Assembly (NCBI RefSeq): GCF_003071065.1
Contig: NZ_QCXX01000001.1
Coordinates: forward strand, 1,174,971-1,238,970
Direction: 5' to 3'
From: Sphingobacterium athyrii
GTDB taxonomy: Bacteria; Bacteroidota; Bacteroidia; Sphingobacteriales; Sphingobacteriaceae
Length of the DNA: 64,000 nucleotides
The translations under genes were made by a program, and so were the position numbers. How positions within the stretch are numbered: the first letter of the stretch is position 1; every line of letters starts with the position of its first letter. The notes under the pieces were generated by a model. The model ran no database searches and was not told where the DNA came from. It was given only the letters and a program-made list of their open reading frames with translations. Below, one piece after another: positions 45,134-54,827 of the stretch.

Positions 45134-46201
45134 CTAAAGAATAGCCTCTACTTTAGCACCGATTATTTTTAGCATCCTTTCAAATCCGACATCTGTCGGA
45201 TGGGTACCGTCCACGGTTCCTTCCGAATCATCGCCTATTAAATGGTCGGTTGGCAAGTAGTACAAATCTTTATATCCGGCTTGCAGCAGTTTTTCATATT
45301 GTAACCTAAAATTCTTATTCTGCTCAATCAATCTTGCTTTCCACTTCAAATTGTAATTGCTTATCTGCCGTGTGATACTTTCTATGAGCAATATGGGGAC
45401 CTTCGGATGAGATTTACGAAGCCGCGCTACGAAATTAAAGGTCCTTTCTTTCACCTCCTCTGGACTGCTATTTGGAACACAATCCATGATAATCAAATCT
45501 ATAGAACCGATATCGCTCAGCATATCAGCTACCTCAGACTCCATACGGGCATTACCACTGACTCCCATGTTAATTACATTGGCATTCAACCTACGCCCTA
45601 ATTGAGCCGTATAAGCTAAGCCTGGACGGCTTGCCGAAGCGCCATGAACAATACTAGAGCCATAAACCACCACAGTTTTATTAAAGTACTGCCTAGTGGC
45701 TACAAAGGATGCTTTCTCATCAATAATCACGTCAAAATCCGCTAATTCTTTGTACAAGGGAAAATAAAGAAGAAATTCTTTTTCGGTTGTGGCCATATCT
45801 TCGACCAATATAGCCTTACTTTCTGCATTCTTGAGATCTGGACGGGCCACTCCCGCAAAGCACCAGCCGGTTGCCTCTCTTACATATACATCAAATCCCC
45901 GTGACATAATCGGAGTTGAATTATTGCCCAGTTCCGCATCGACAGTCTTCCATCTCAGCGATAATTTGCTGGTATTACTCTTAAAAGTAACAAACATTCC
46001 TGTCGCATGTGTATACAATTTCTTTACGGCAGCAGGGAGTTCTCTATACTTTAATGTGTCTACCCTGTGAAATTTTGGGGTATTTTCAAAAAGCCTTCCC
46101 TGAATCTCAAATTTAGAAGCAGGAATAATTTGTTGTGCGTAAATAGAAAATGAACCACAAATAAGGATGAGTAAGAGAAGAGTACTGATCTTTTTTTTCA
46201 T
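45134..46201 (-). CDS. SGNH/GDSL hydrolase with N-terminal sandwich domain
   Basis: 355 aa. Signal peptide MKKKISTLLLLILICGSFSIYAQ. About residues 30-170 are a beta-sandwich as found in Bacteroidota SGNH hydrolases. The esterase domain follows with VVYGSSIVHGASASRPG (nucleophile Ser in the first block), NMGVSGNARM, IIMDCVPN and the terminal DGTHPTDVGFERM with Asp-x-x-His. Probably deacylates a sugar or other ester outside the cytoplasm. It is the last gene of a minus-strand row that includes the phosphoesterase and SusCD, and is 154 bases from the phosphoesterase, with a terminator between. Confidence 0.85.
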   Translation of the reverse strand: MKKKISTLLLLILICGSFSIYAQQIIPASKFEIQGRLFENTPKFHRVDTLKYRELPAAVKKLYTHATGMFVTFKSNTSKLSLRWKTVDAELGNNSTPIMSRGFDVYVREATGWCFAGVARPDLKNAESKAILVEDMATTEKEFLLYFPLYKELADFDVIIDEKASFVATRQYFNKTVVVYGSSIVHGASASRPGLAYTAQLGRRLNANVINMGVSGNARMESEVADMLSDIGSIDLIIMDCVPNSSPEEVKERTFNFVARLRKSHPKVPILLIESITRQISNYNLKWKARLIEQNKNFRLQYEKLLQAGYKDLYYLPTDHLIGDDSEGTVDGTHPTDVGFERMLKIIGAKVEAIL

Positions 46202-46320
46202 TGCACTTTAAATTACTATTAACAGAAATCATAATTGGTTTAATCATTGCCTTATCAACGCTTGAAACGGCTGTCTCCAGAAATTCGTATAATACGCTGA
46301 TAAACGTTTGATATCACAAG

Positions 46321-46359
46321 ATAATAAAATTCGCCCCCATAAGGAGCGAATTTTATTAT
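46321..46359 (-). terminator. Strong terminator of the DNase I-fold gene
   Basis: ATAATAAAATTCGC (46321-46334) pairs perfectly with GCGAATTTTATTAT (46346-46359) over 14 bp with an 11-base loop. The A/T-rich outer stem gives a T run on either strand. It overlaps the stop codon of the minus-strand gene. Confidence 0.8.
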
Positions 46360-47237
46360 TTACTGAGCTTAAGCTCTATAAATGTTGGGTAATGATCAGA
46401 AATATAATGTGTATATTCATTCTTGATGATACCACTTTTGGTAATCCGGGATGCTGCTACTAAATTGGCCCAAATAAAATCAATACGTTTAGGATGACCG
46501 GTATTATTTTGCTTGATATTTCCATTACCATCCTTATAGGTCGGAACGGAACTTTCAAACTCCTTATGGAACAAACGATAAGTATCCTGAAATCCTGCTT
46601 CATGTAATTTGCCTAATACAGAATAATCAATTGCTCCATTACGCAAGTTACGGATATGATCATGTTTTTGCTCACTTTGCTGCATAGCGTTCAAGACCTC
46701 CTTTCCATATTGGTCCTTGTCCGATATATCCAAGGAGTTAAAGTCACCCATGATCAGTATAGGTTCGTTACCTGGGATCTCATTGACTTGTGCCAAAATA
46801 TCGGTTACTTCCTTCAATCGCTTCTCATAGCTGAATGGCGAAAAATGAATGACAAAAAAGTGTACACCTTTTATCTTCGCATAGATGTAGCTATGCCACA
46901 TATTTTCAGTGACTTTCCTAAAATTGACCAGTGGATATTTCGAAGTAATAGCTACTGGAAATCCCTCTTCTTTAGATTGAAGAACATAGTCGTGACCGAT
47001 CTCATGACCTAATTGTTCCAGTGTCTTTTGCGTATATCCATTCATTTCTTCGAGCGCTATGACATCTGGCTTCCAGTCTTTTGTAAACTTTACAAACCGA
47101 TCTATATTGGCGGAATCTTTCTTTAATCCATAAAGCACATTATACGAGACAATCTTTAATGTTTCCTGCGCATTTGCTACGCCCAAATTCACCGCCATGA
47201 TGATGGCAATAACAATCGTATTTTTATAGTTTTTCAT
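46356..47237 (-). CDS. Endonuclease/exonuclease/phosphatase-family protein
   Basis: 293 aa. Signal peptide (MKNYKNTIVIAIIMAVNLGV, cleavage near ANAQ). DNase I-fold motifs: SYNVLYGL, PDVIALEEMNG (metal Glu), ILIMGDFNSLDISDK (catalytic Asp/Asn), KRIDFIWAN and the terminal SDHYPTFIEL (catalytic His). Acts on phosphodiester or phosphomonoester bonds outside the cytoplasm. It directly follows SusD (12 bases), so its substrate may be what the Sus pair binds: a nucleic acid, a phospholipid head group or a phosphorylated glycan. Confidence 0.88.
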   Translation of the reverse strand: MKNYKNTIVIAIIMAVNLGVANAQETLKIVSYNVLYGLKKDSANIDRFVKFTKDWKPDVIALEEMNGYTQKTLEQLGHEIGHDYVLQSKEEGFPVAITSKYPLVNFRKVTENMWHSYIYAKIKGVHFFVIHFSPFSYEKRLKEVTDILAQVNEIPGNEPILIMGDFNSLDISDKDQYGKEVLNAMQQSEQKHDHIRNLRNGAIDYSVLGKLHEAGFQDTYRLFHKEFESSVPTYKDGNGNIKQNNTGHPKRIDFIWANLVAASRITKSGIIKNEYTHYISDHYPTFIELKLSK

Positions 47238-47249
47238 TTTCTTTTTCTT

Positions 47250-49001
47250 TTAAGTTCCTGATTTGTCCCAACCTTTGTTCTGTTCGAGCTTGGGATTTAA
47301 CTGAAGTTCTTGTGTCGGAATTGGATAGTAGTAATCTTTTTCCTCTGTCCATTTTTTAAGGATGTCCGGCAAATTGACAATACGGCCCCCGCTCTTTCCA
47401 TTTTCTAAAACGAGCTCACCTAATTTCTGATATTGGACACCGGGCTTTTTGACTGGTGCAGTGCCTTCATAAATAACAAGATCTAATTTGCTATCCCGAT
47501 CTAGGTCATACTCCCCCGCCCCCGGAAAATACATACCGTAAAAAGGCCTGGCAACTTTCGCTCCTTCTTTCCAGCGCAAAAGATCATCGTAACGCAGTCC
47601 TTCTTTGACCAGCTCGATGCGGCGCTCTCGTCGGATTTCCAATATCACCCCTGTTTGGCCACTTTTGCTAACATTAGGATAGCTGGACAAAAGATAAGGA
47701 TCAATTTTGGAGTTGGCATGGGCTAATACCAAATTGGGCATATTAACGCGATCTCGCAGTAACTTAATAGACCTATCGATATCATTTTGGCTGATCGTAC
47801 CTAATTCGGCCTTTGCTTCGGCATAGTTTAGCAATACCTCTGCATAGCGGATAATGGGCATATCATTGCTGCTTTGTCCTGCATCAAAAACCGGCGAAAG
47901 AATATACTTTACATATTGATAACCTGTTACTGATGTTGCAAAATCCGGAACTGAGGTGGTACTTGCACCGATACGTTTGTAACCTGGCGTACGAATGGTT
48001 TGCGATAGCCTCGGGTCACGGTCCTGCGTTTCGTCGTAAAACGATAGTTTATCAAAATTAGGTTTGTCCGTAAATCGACTTCCATCTTTCATCAAATAAC
48101 TGTTCACAAGTTCTTTAACCATCCCTGGACGACCATAAGAAGCCGACAGAATATAGAAATTTGCAGAGTGTACAAAAGGAACAGTTGCGCTATACTGCCT
48201 TGCCAAGATCATTTCCGCTGGATTGGCTTCCTCAGCAATAAACAGTTCCTGATAAGCCTTACTGGGATCGCCTTTGTAAATACTGTAAGTATTGGACCTC
48301 ATCAATTCGTCTGCAGCCGCCACACTTTGTTGAAGAATATCTTCCCAATCACCCAAGCCATGGTATTTGCGAAAGGTCCCTTCGAATAAACACATGCGGG
48401 ATTTGAAAGCAAGAGCCGTCCATTTGCTGATTAATTGTGGACTTTTGTTTGTATTACAGTTCGCAATAGCAAAATCAAGATCTTCAAGTATTTTAGCGAA
48501 AACAACTTTGCGGGAATCCCTCGGTTTGAACATAGCAGGATCATCAAGCTGATTTACTTTATCGTACCATGGCACGTCACCAAAGCGTACGATCTTGTCA
48601 TAATAGAAATAAGCACGAAAAAAGCGAGCAACACCGTCATACTGTAAACGTGCTGCCTCATCGGCACATTTGTGCGAATTTTCAAGATAGAAATTTATAC
48701 GGCGGAGTGATGTCCATGCCCACCCGCCACCACTCGCTGGGGTTGTACGGGTACCCTGAAATTCAGAAGCCAGTGTATTACGGGCTTCGTCATCGCCCTG
48801 ACCGGGCGTATTGTAATGTATGGCGAGTGCATCAGGAAGATCTGCGTAAAAAGCATTAGTAAAAGTCTGTAACTCGGAGGCTGTCCGGAAATAGTTTTCA
48901 GGTGCCAATTCGGCTATGGGATACCGCTCCAGATAATCGTTATTGCAAGAACTAACTGCAAGTCCAATAATGAGCGTAAAAATATTAAGGTTTCTTTTCA
49001 T
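47250..49001 (-). CDS. SusD/RagB-type lipoprotein, second locus
   Basis: 583 aa. Signal with lipobox VSSC followed by NNDYLERYPIAELAPENYF, a classical SusD start. The C-terminal RagB motifs are present: YAEVLLNYAEAKAELG, EIRRERRIELVKEGLRYDDLLRWK and YYYPIPTQELQLNPKLEQN. It is 31 bases downstream of its SusC. The ligand cannot be told from sequence, and no glycoside hydrolase gene accompanies it. Confidence 0.93.
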   Translation of the reverse strand: MKRNLNIFTLIIGLAVSSCNNDYLERYPIAELAPENYFRTASELQTFTNAFYADLPDALAIHYNTPGQGDDEARNTLASEFQGTRTTPASGGGWAWTSLRRINFYLENSHKCADEAARLQYDGVARFFRAYFYYDKIVRFGDVPWYDKVNQLDDPAMFKPRDSRKVVFAKILEDLDFAIANCNTNKSPQLISKWTALAFKSRMCLFEGTFRKYHGLGDWEDILQQSVAAADELMRSNTYSIYKGDPSKAYQELFIAEEANPAEMILARQYSATVPFVHSANFYILSASYGRPGMVKELVNSYLMKDGSRFTDKPNFDKLSFYDETQDRDPRLSQTIRTPGYKRIGASTTSVPDFATSVTGYQYVKYILSPVFDAGQSSNDMPIIRYAEVLLNYAEAKAELGTISQNDIDRSIKLLRDRVNMPNLVLAHANSKIDPYLLSSYPNVSKSGQTGVILEIRRERRIELVKEGLRYDDLLRWKEGAKVARPFYGMYFPGAGEYDLDRDSKLDLVIYEGTAPVKKPGVQYQKLGELVLENGKSGGRIVNLPDILKKWTEEKDYYYPIPTQELQLNPKLEQNKGWDKSGT

Positions 49002-49032
49002 GATTTTTCATTTTAAAATTTACACGCACAAA

Positions 49033-52000
49033 CTAAAAAGACAACTGAGCGCCAAAAGAATAGACGCGGCCTACAGGGTAACTCCTACCTGTATTATCGC
49101 TCATTACTTGTTCGGGATCAATATAATCGGTCTTCAATTTGGTCCAAGTGTGTAGGTTTTCTCCACTAAAGAATAGACGTAGTTTATTTATTTTTGCCTT
49201 TTCGGTAAGTGCAACAGGAAAGGTGTAGCCTACAGTCAGATTACGCAGCTTTAGGTAGGAAATATTTTGTATATACATATCATTGGCAACAGAAAGTTCA
49301 GAGTTTTGCGCTGTATAGCCCCGTAAAAATGGAAAATAAGCATCTGGATTCTCTGGTGCCCATATTTTATCCTGAAAATTGGCCGGAATAAATGAATCGT
49401 ATGGTCTCGCATAAACGGACCAAAAAGCTTGTGCTTCTAGGTTAGGATACCAGTTTTGTTTGCCAATACCCTGAAAAAATGCGGACAGGTCAATGCCATT
49501 CCAATTCGCTCCTAGATTTAATCCATAAGAGTAACGTGGCTGATCGTTACCGATGATTGTGCGATCTCCGGGATTAGACAGCGTATTATCTCCGGCATCA
49601 ATGATGCCATCGCCATTAAGATCCAATATCTTGATATCTCCTGCTTGAAGCATACGCAGGTCGGCCGTGGGAGCTTGCACACGACGCCTATTGATCTGAT
49701 CTTGGTTTACATGCTTGGCATATTCCTGTGCCTCTTCGGTTGTCTTAAAAAATCCGTCGTAATGATAGCCCCATATTTCGCCCAATTTTTGTCCTTTATA
49801 ATAATTACTCAACAGTCCGGCATCGTTGGCAAACTTGGTGATTTCAGCTTGATAATCGGATAGCATCGCTCGCACGGAATAATTAAAAGGTCTTCCGCCG
49901 ACATCAAAACGGTCCTTCCATAAAAGAGAAAGCTCAAAGCCTTTGGTCTTTAAATCTGCTGCATTCTCTTTGGGCTCGGATGCGCCAAATACCGCCGGCT
50001 GGGTCTTACCTTTACTGAGCATACCTTTGGTCTGCCGGACATAAAAATCAGATTGAAAATCCAGTTTATTATTGAATAAACTAAAGTCGAGACCTATGTT
50101 GCTAGTCGTGATTTCTTCCCAGGTCAGTGTGGGCGCTACTGGTGCGGGACTATTGGCGACATTTAATTTCTGACCATTAACTAAATAAGAGATCTGGCCC
50201 GTACCCATCGATGAAATATAAGCATAGGTATCCACTTCCTGGTTACCAAGGGAACCATACGAATACCTGATTTTTAGATTATTGACCTTATCCTTTAGCG
50301 GAGCAAAGAATTTCTCTTCGCTGATACGCCAACCTGCAGAAAAGGATGGAAAGAATCCAAAACGGCTATGCTTCGGAAAACGCGAAGTACCATCGTAACG
50401 ACCACTGACTTCTAGCAAGTATTTGCCTTTGTAATCGTAATTGGCACGATAAAACCCACCACGTACTGCCCACTCGTCGCCACCTGCTTCAAACTGCTTC
50501 TCCCCGATCACCAAATCAAGATCGTTTAAATTTTCGGACAATAGATCCTGACCAATTCCTCCAATCCGCTTGTAAAAACGATCTTCTTGATTAAAACCGC
50601 CCATCATAGTAAGGTGGTGATCGCCAAAATCTTTTTGGTAAGTGGCGAAAATGTTTATAAAATGCCAAGCATATTTGCCCATATTTTCGCGAAGCTTATC
50701 TTGGTTCAGGGCACCTAGAGAAGACAATTCGAGCTGTCCGGGATATTTCGAATAGTACTGTTTGGTCTGTCTATAGGAATAGTCAGAACGATATTCACGA
50801 TAAGAATAGTTTCCTGTTAGGGATAAACCTTTTCCCAATTTCAGCACCGCTTCAGTCATGTTGGTAAATTCGGTACCGCGTGTGTACCCCCGCATCGTGC
50901 CGCTTTCGAGTGCATTGTGCAGGCCGTACCCAATGGGGTAGCTATTGATACCGGAATAACCAGTAAGTGTGCCATCCGGATTTCGTGGCACGTACATCGC
51001 ATGGTAATGGTAAGTAGGACTATTGCTTACGTTGTTGGCAACAGTACTGAAATTATTTTCCAATCCGGCCCAGTCATAGGTAGATTTAAAAAAGTGTGTA
51101 CTATTACTGATGGTCAGCCAGCTCCGGATATCTGACGCGATATTTGCCCGGAGATTGTAGCGTCCAAATTTATCGGGATCAATATTGAATATCCCCTGTT
51201 CACTCGCTTTGGAACCGGATACCGCATAACGCGTATTGCCCGAAGATCCGGAAAATGAAAGATTATGCTCGTTTTTTGGTCTTGTCTTTTTGTACAAATA
51301 GTTGAACCAATCGAAGTTGGCATAGTACCGATAGATGTCATTGCCGCTGGCATCTTTCTTGACTACGACCCAAGGTCTATCTGGATTTTCGGTCTTATCG
51401 TTAACACGTGCTAGCAATTCTTCATAATCTTCATCCGTATAGCGTGTGGTCCGATACCCCAATGCATTGTACATGGCGTCATCATTGATCTTGGCATTCC
51501 AATAACCACTGGTTATAAAATCAGTGTTGGTGGCATGAGTGGTGAAACCAATGTTGTTATTATATTCAATGGAGGTCTTTCCATTTTTACCACCTTTTTT
51601 GGTTGTGACCAAAACGACACCAAAAGCACCACGCGCCCCATAGACAGCCGCTGCCGATGCATCTTTGAGTACCGTAACTGATTCTACGTCATTGGGGTTG
51701 ACACGGTCCAATGTTCCTAAGATACCATCGATCAAGATCAAAGGACCACCGCCGTTGATGGAGGTATTCCCGCGTACATTTACCGAACCGCTGGTACCTG
51801 GTTTCCCGGACCCAAAGACAATATTGAGATTGGGAATATTGCCCTGCAGAGCTTGGGTAAGTTGTGTGACAGGACGATCTTCAAATTCCTTGCCCGATAT
51901 CTGGCTAACTGCCCCTGTTAGATTGACCTTTTTTTGTTCTCCATAACCGACTACCACAACTTCATCCATGGCTGTGATAGCCATATCGAGCCTAACTTGA

Positions 52001-52647
52001 ATCTTATTTTGTCCACTTACATTAATTTCCTTGGACTGGTAGCCAAGCATCGAAAATATAAGCTGATCATTGTTTGTTTTGAGACGAATCTCAAATTGGC
52101 CATTTTCATCGCTGGTTATTCGATTTTCCGTCCCTTTTTCCGTTATAGTGACATTACTAATTGGGTTTCCCTTCGAATCAACAACGTTCCCAGCTACACT
52201 GCGCTGTTGGAGGACAACAGTATGATTGAGACCTGCAACATAGCGATTCCATGAGGTTGCTGTTGGTGTAGAAGCTGGCCTGCTTAATACGACATTGTTG
52301 TCCATTATCTTATAGACAATCTGATAGTTTGCAAGAACATCTTTCAGTGCGTATTCGAAAGGTACATTCTTGTAGTTGACATCGATGCGTTTAGCGTCGT
52401 TTAGCAGAGCGGCTTTATACAGAATATTGTAACCGCTCTGCTCTTCAAAAACCTTTAATATGGTTTCGAGCTTAGCATTCTTCTTTTGGAAATTGACTCC
52501 TTGTCCAAATGTAATTGCACTCAACTGGAGGTTAGAGGCCAGCAACAAGGGAATCGCTAATGACATTTTCATAGCAAATTCTTTTTTGGTAGAGATCGTA
52601 CTTTTAGGCATAGGGTCTCCATACCGTTTTTTTTTGTACTTTTGCAT
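49033..52647 (-). CDS. SusC-type TonB-dependent transporter with STN signalling domain
   Basis: 1204 aa as read from 52647; starts at M13, M26 or M28 are also possible, the last two directly before the signal (MKMSLAIPLLLASNLQLSAI). An STN/secretin domain covers about 60-130 (LETILKVFEEQSGYNILYK, VNYKNVPFEYALKDVLANY), then a carboxypeptidase-like domain (VAGNVVDSKGNPISNVTITE), a plug (VTVLKDASAAAVYGARGAFG) and a barrel ending in FGAQLSF. The STN domain contacts a FecR anti-sigma factor, and FecR/FecI genes lie just upstream. This pair is therefore wired for trans-envelope signalling, unlike the HTCS-driven xylan locus. Confidence 0.93.
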   Translation of the reverse strand: MQKYKKKRYGDPMPKSTISTKKEFAMKMSLAIPLLLASNLQLSAITFGQGVNFQKKNAKLETILKVFEEQSGYNILYKAALLNDAKRIDVNYKNVPFEYALKDVLANYQIVYKIMDNNVVLSRPASTPTATSWNRYVAGLNHTVVLQQRSVAGNVVDSKGNPISNVTITEKGTENRITSDENGQFEIRLKTNNDQLIFSMLGYQSKEINVSGQNKIQVRLDMAITAMDEVVVVGYGEQKKVNLTGAVSQISGKEFEDRPVTQLTQALQGNIPNLNIVFGSGKPGTSGSVNVRGNTSINGGGPLILIDGILGTLDRVNPNDVESVTVLKDASAAAVYGARGAFGVVLVTTKKGGKNGKTSIEYNNNIGFTTHATNTDFITSGYWNAKINDDAMYNALGYRTTRYTDEDYEELLARVNDKTENPDRPWVVVKKDASGNDIYRYYANFDWFNYLYKKTRPKNEHNLSFSGSSGNTRYAVSGSKASEQGIFNIDPDKFGRYNLRANIASDIRSWLTISNSTHFFKSTYDWAGLENNFSTVANNVSNSPTYHYHAMYVPRNPDGTLTGYSGINSYPIGYGLHNALESGTMRGYTRGTEFTNMTEAVLKLGKGLSLTGNYSYREYRSDYSYRQTKQYYSKYPGQLELSSLGALNQDKLRENMGKYAWHFINIFATYQKDFGDHHLTMMGGFNQEDRFYKRIGGIGQDLLSENLNDLDLVIGEKQFEAGGDEWAVRGGFYRANYDYKGKYLLEVSGRYDGTSRFPKHSRFGFFPSFSAGWRISEEKFFAPLKDKVNNLKIRYSYGSLGNQEVDTYAYISSMGTGQISYLVNGQKLNVANSPAPVAPTLTWEEITTSNIGLDFSLFNNKLDFQSDFYVRQTKGMLSKGKTQPAVFGASEPKENAADLKTKGFELSLLWKDRFDVGGRPFNYSVRAMLSDYQAEITKFANDAGLLSNYYKGQKLGEIWGYHYDGFFKTTEEAQEYAKHVNQDQINRRRVQAPTADLRMLQAGDIKILDLNGDGIIDAGDNTLSNPGDRTIIGNDQPRYSYGLNLGANWNGIDLSAFFQGIGKQNWYPNLEAQAFWSVYARPYDSFIPANFQDKIWAPENPDAYFPFLRGYTAQNSELSVANDMYIQNISYLKLRNLTVGYTFPVALTEKAKINKLRLFFSGENLHTWTKLKTDYIDPEQVMSDNTGRSYPVGRVYSFGAQLSF

Positions 52648-52708
52648 ACGGTTGTAATGGTTTTTAAGTCTATTAAATCTTTTTCAACTAGTCTTTTCGA
52701 AGACAAAA

Positions 52709-52735
52709 TTCAGGAGCGATCGCAACGCTCCTGAA
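52709..52735 (-). terminator. Terminator between FecR and SusC
   Basis: TTCAGGAGCG (52709-52718) and CGCTCCTGAA (52726-52735) form a perfect 10-bp stem with a 7-base loop. On the minus strand the stem is followed by TTTTG. It separates the sigma/anti-sigma transcript from the SusC transcript. Confidence 0.75.
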
Positions 52736-52749
52736 ATCTTCTTAATTGG

Positions 52750-53958
52750 TTATCTTTTCACATAAATTTTCCTCCCTTTTACTTCAAAGTGAATATCTCC
52801 GACTAATTCGATTGTACGGAGCAATTTGTTGATATCATCATATCTTGACACAGTGCCCGAGAACGCAAAATTTTCGGGACGATAATCAAAGTGAACTTCC
52901 ACGTCATACCATCTACTGATAATTTCCATGACTTCGTCAATAGATGTATTATAGAAAGCAAATTTTCCTTCTTTCCATGCGGTGAAGTAGCGCGGGTCAA
53001 CTGCAGTCTTTAAAAAGTTTTTGTTCGTAAAATGTAGCACGGCCTGTTCAGCAGGACTTAGGTATAGGTTGTCCTGTGGGCTATCGTGAACATTTAACTT
53101 CACCTTGCCTTCTACCAAGGTTGTCACGATCGATTTCCCATAGTTCTGAAGGTTAAAAGATGTCCCCAAAACCTCCAATGTCTGATTTCCCGTATTGACA
53201 ATAAAGGGGACACGCCTTCCATGGTGAACTCGTTTGGAGACTTCAAAATAAGCTTCACCCTGTAGTTGGATTTTTCTCTCATCGCCATTAAAACTAATCG
53301 GATAACGTAGTGTAGTGGCGGCATTCAGCCAGATCTTTGTACCATCCGCCAACAGTAGTTTATATTCCCCTCCCCGTGGCGTAACGATTGTATTATACGC
53401 TGTCTGCTGATTACCAGCTTTTGAGTTCTTCAAGCGATAAGATATAATGCCTTTGTCCGATTTTATAATCTCAAATGCACCATTATCGATGACCGTATCT
53501 AATTTTAATTTTTCGAGATCTATCCGCTCTCCATTTTCTAAAATTATTTCGGCTTTTTGGGAACCTGGAACTACAGCTAGTGAATTGGCAGCCACCGATT
53601 GACTTTCATGTCTATTTTTTTGCACATAAAAGAAGATCGAAGCAGATATACCGACGAGTAGTAACATGGCTGCTATGCGGACATATCTTAGCATATAGAT
53701 TGTTGATTTCTTTTTATCCGAGCTGGATACAACTTGATCTTTTATTCGTTTATCTTGAATGATTGTCTTAAAAAGATTATCATGCGCAATTCGATTGTTT
53801 GGAGACTGCTCTATCTCTCCCTCCTCCAAAAGCTGTTGCCATGCTTCCAAAAAATCTGGATCATTGAGATAGTTGGCAAAATTTTCCTTTGCACGCTCGT
53901 CTAATGTTTTTGCCAAAAACTGACTGATAATGATTTTATATGCTTCTACTTTGGACAT
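52750..53958 (-). CDS. FecR-type anti-sigma factor
   Basis: 402 aa. A cytoplasmic N-terminal domain (about 1-90), one membrane helix (YVRIAAMLLLVGISASIFFYV, about 91-111), then the periplasmic FecR domain: TIVTPRGGEYKLLLADGTKIWLNA, RKIQLQGEAYFEV, PFIVNTGNQTLEVLGTSFN. The DUF4974 C-terminus (FAFYNTSIDEVMEIISRWYDVEV) makes contact with the STN domain of the SusC partner. It holds the upstream sigma factor in check until substrate binds. Confidence 0.92.
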   Translation of the reverse strand: MSKVEAYKIIISQFLAKTLDERAKENFANYLNDPDFLEAWQQLLEEGEIEQSPNNRIAHDNLFKTIIQDKRIKDQVVSSSDKKKSTIYMLRYVRIAAMLLLVGISASIFFYVQKNRHESQSVAANSLAVVPGSQKAEIILENGERIDLEKLKLDTVIDNGAFEIIKSDKGIISYRLKNSKAGNQQTAYNTIVTPRGGEYKLLLADGTKIWLNAATTLRYPISFNGDERKIQLQGEAYFEVSKRVHHGRRVPFIVNTGNQTLEVLGTSFNLQNYGKSIVTTLVEGKVKLNVHDSPQDNLYLSPAEQAVLHFTNKNFLKTAVDPRYFTAWKEGKFAFYNTSIDEVMEIISRWYDVEVHFDYRPENFAFSGTVSRYDDINKLLRTIELVGDIHFEVKGRKIYVKR

Positions 53959-54012
53959 CCTTATCTATTGTACTCTATAATAATATTCGTACAACCGGAT
54001 AGAATGAACTAG

Positions 54013-54597
54013 TCAAAAGATATTTTTTATTAAAAAAAAGATTAGAAGTAAACTATCAAGTTTCAAACGTACAAACTGGCATGCTGCTACGAGGTGGTTA
54101 CGGACGGTATTTTTGGAAATACCAATTTCTTCGGAAATTTCAGCATAGCTCATCTCATCTATTTTGCTTTTGTTAAAAACAATCTGCTGTTGCGGTGGTA
54201 AACGGGATACAATTGTTTGAAGTATTTTATCCAGATCTTTATGGGCGATCTTCCGTTCCAATTCATCGCTCAATTCATCCCATTCAGCCAAGTGCGACAC
54301 TTGATATTTTTGTCTCGATAGTTCTTTTCGAAACAAAGTGATAGCCATTCGTTTCGCTACTAAAAATAAAAATGGAAAGATGGCTTCCGTACAGGGGATT
54401 GAATTGCGTTTCAAAAAAAGCTGTACAAAAATCTCCTGCGTAATCTCCTCCACGTCTAGGTCGGAAGTACATACACGACGTACTTTGTGATACATCAAAG
54501 GTCTGTAAAAATCAAAAATCTTTTTAAAAACCTTTTCGTCTCCCAATTTAAAGCGATGAAATTCATCAAGACTCAATGGAACTGCATTTAAATCCAT
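54013..54597 (-). CDS. ECF RNA polymerase sigma factor (FecI-like)
   Basis: 194 aa. Region 2 (FKKIFDFYRPLMYHKVRRVC, then DLDVEEITQEIFVQLF) and region 4 (LPPQQQIVFNKSKIDEMSYAEISEEIGISKNTVRNHL) are complete. This is the form found in Bacteroidota FecI/FecR/SusCD sets. It starts the minus-strand row sigma, anti-sigma, SusC, SusD, and is 55 bases upstream of FecR. The C-terminus (LLLIFFLIKNIF) is unusually hydrophobic. Confidence 0.92.
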   Translation of the reverse strand: MDLNAVPLSLDEFHRFKLGDEKVFKKIFDFYRPLMYHKVRRVCTSDLDVEEITQEIFVQLFLKRNSIPCTEAIFPFLFLVAKRMAITLFRKELSRQKYQVSHLAEWDELSDELERKIAHKDLDKILQTIVSRLPPQQQIVFNKSKIDEMSYAEISEEIGISKNTVRNHLVAACQFVRLKLDSLLLIFFLIKNIF

Positions 54598-54827
54598 GGT
54601 TATATTTTCCCTAGGTTACACTTGGTCTAAGCAACAAAACTCATATTAAATCTATATAAATGCAAGGTTATTTCAAAATGAAATGTACATATCCCGAAAT
54701 TCGAGCCAGTTTTCAAGAACGCTACGAAAAATGCAGTCACGTCATTTTTCGTTTATATTCATTTTTTTTATAGAATTCATGTGTTTAACCATGAACTTAA
54801 GCAAGCTTGAACAGGATTTTTTTGTAA
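54598..54827. other. Gene-free leader region of the sigma factor
   Basis: About 230 AT-rich bases upstream of the sigma factor. I could not find a full TTG/TAnnTTTG promoter on the minus strand, nor any recognisable gene. Confidence 0.4.

Noticed and set aside
45133..45157. GCTAAAG/CTTTAGC inverted repeat as a terminator between convergent genes
   Set aside because: Only 7 bp and inside the C-terminal codons of the SGNH hydrolase.
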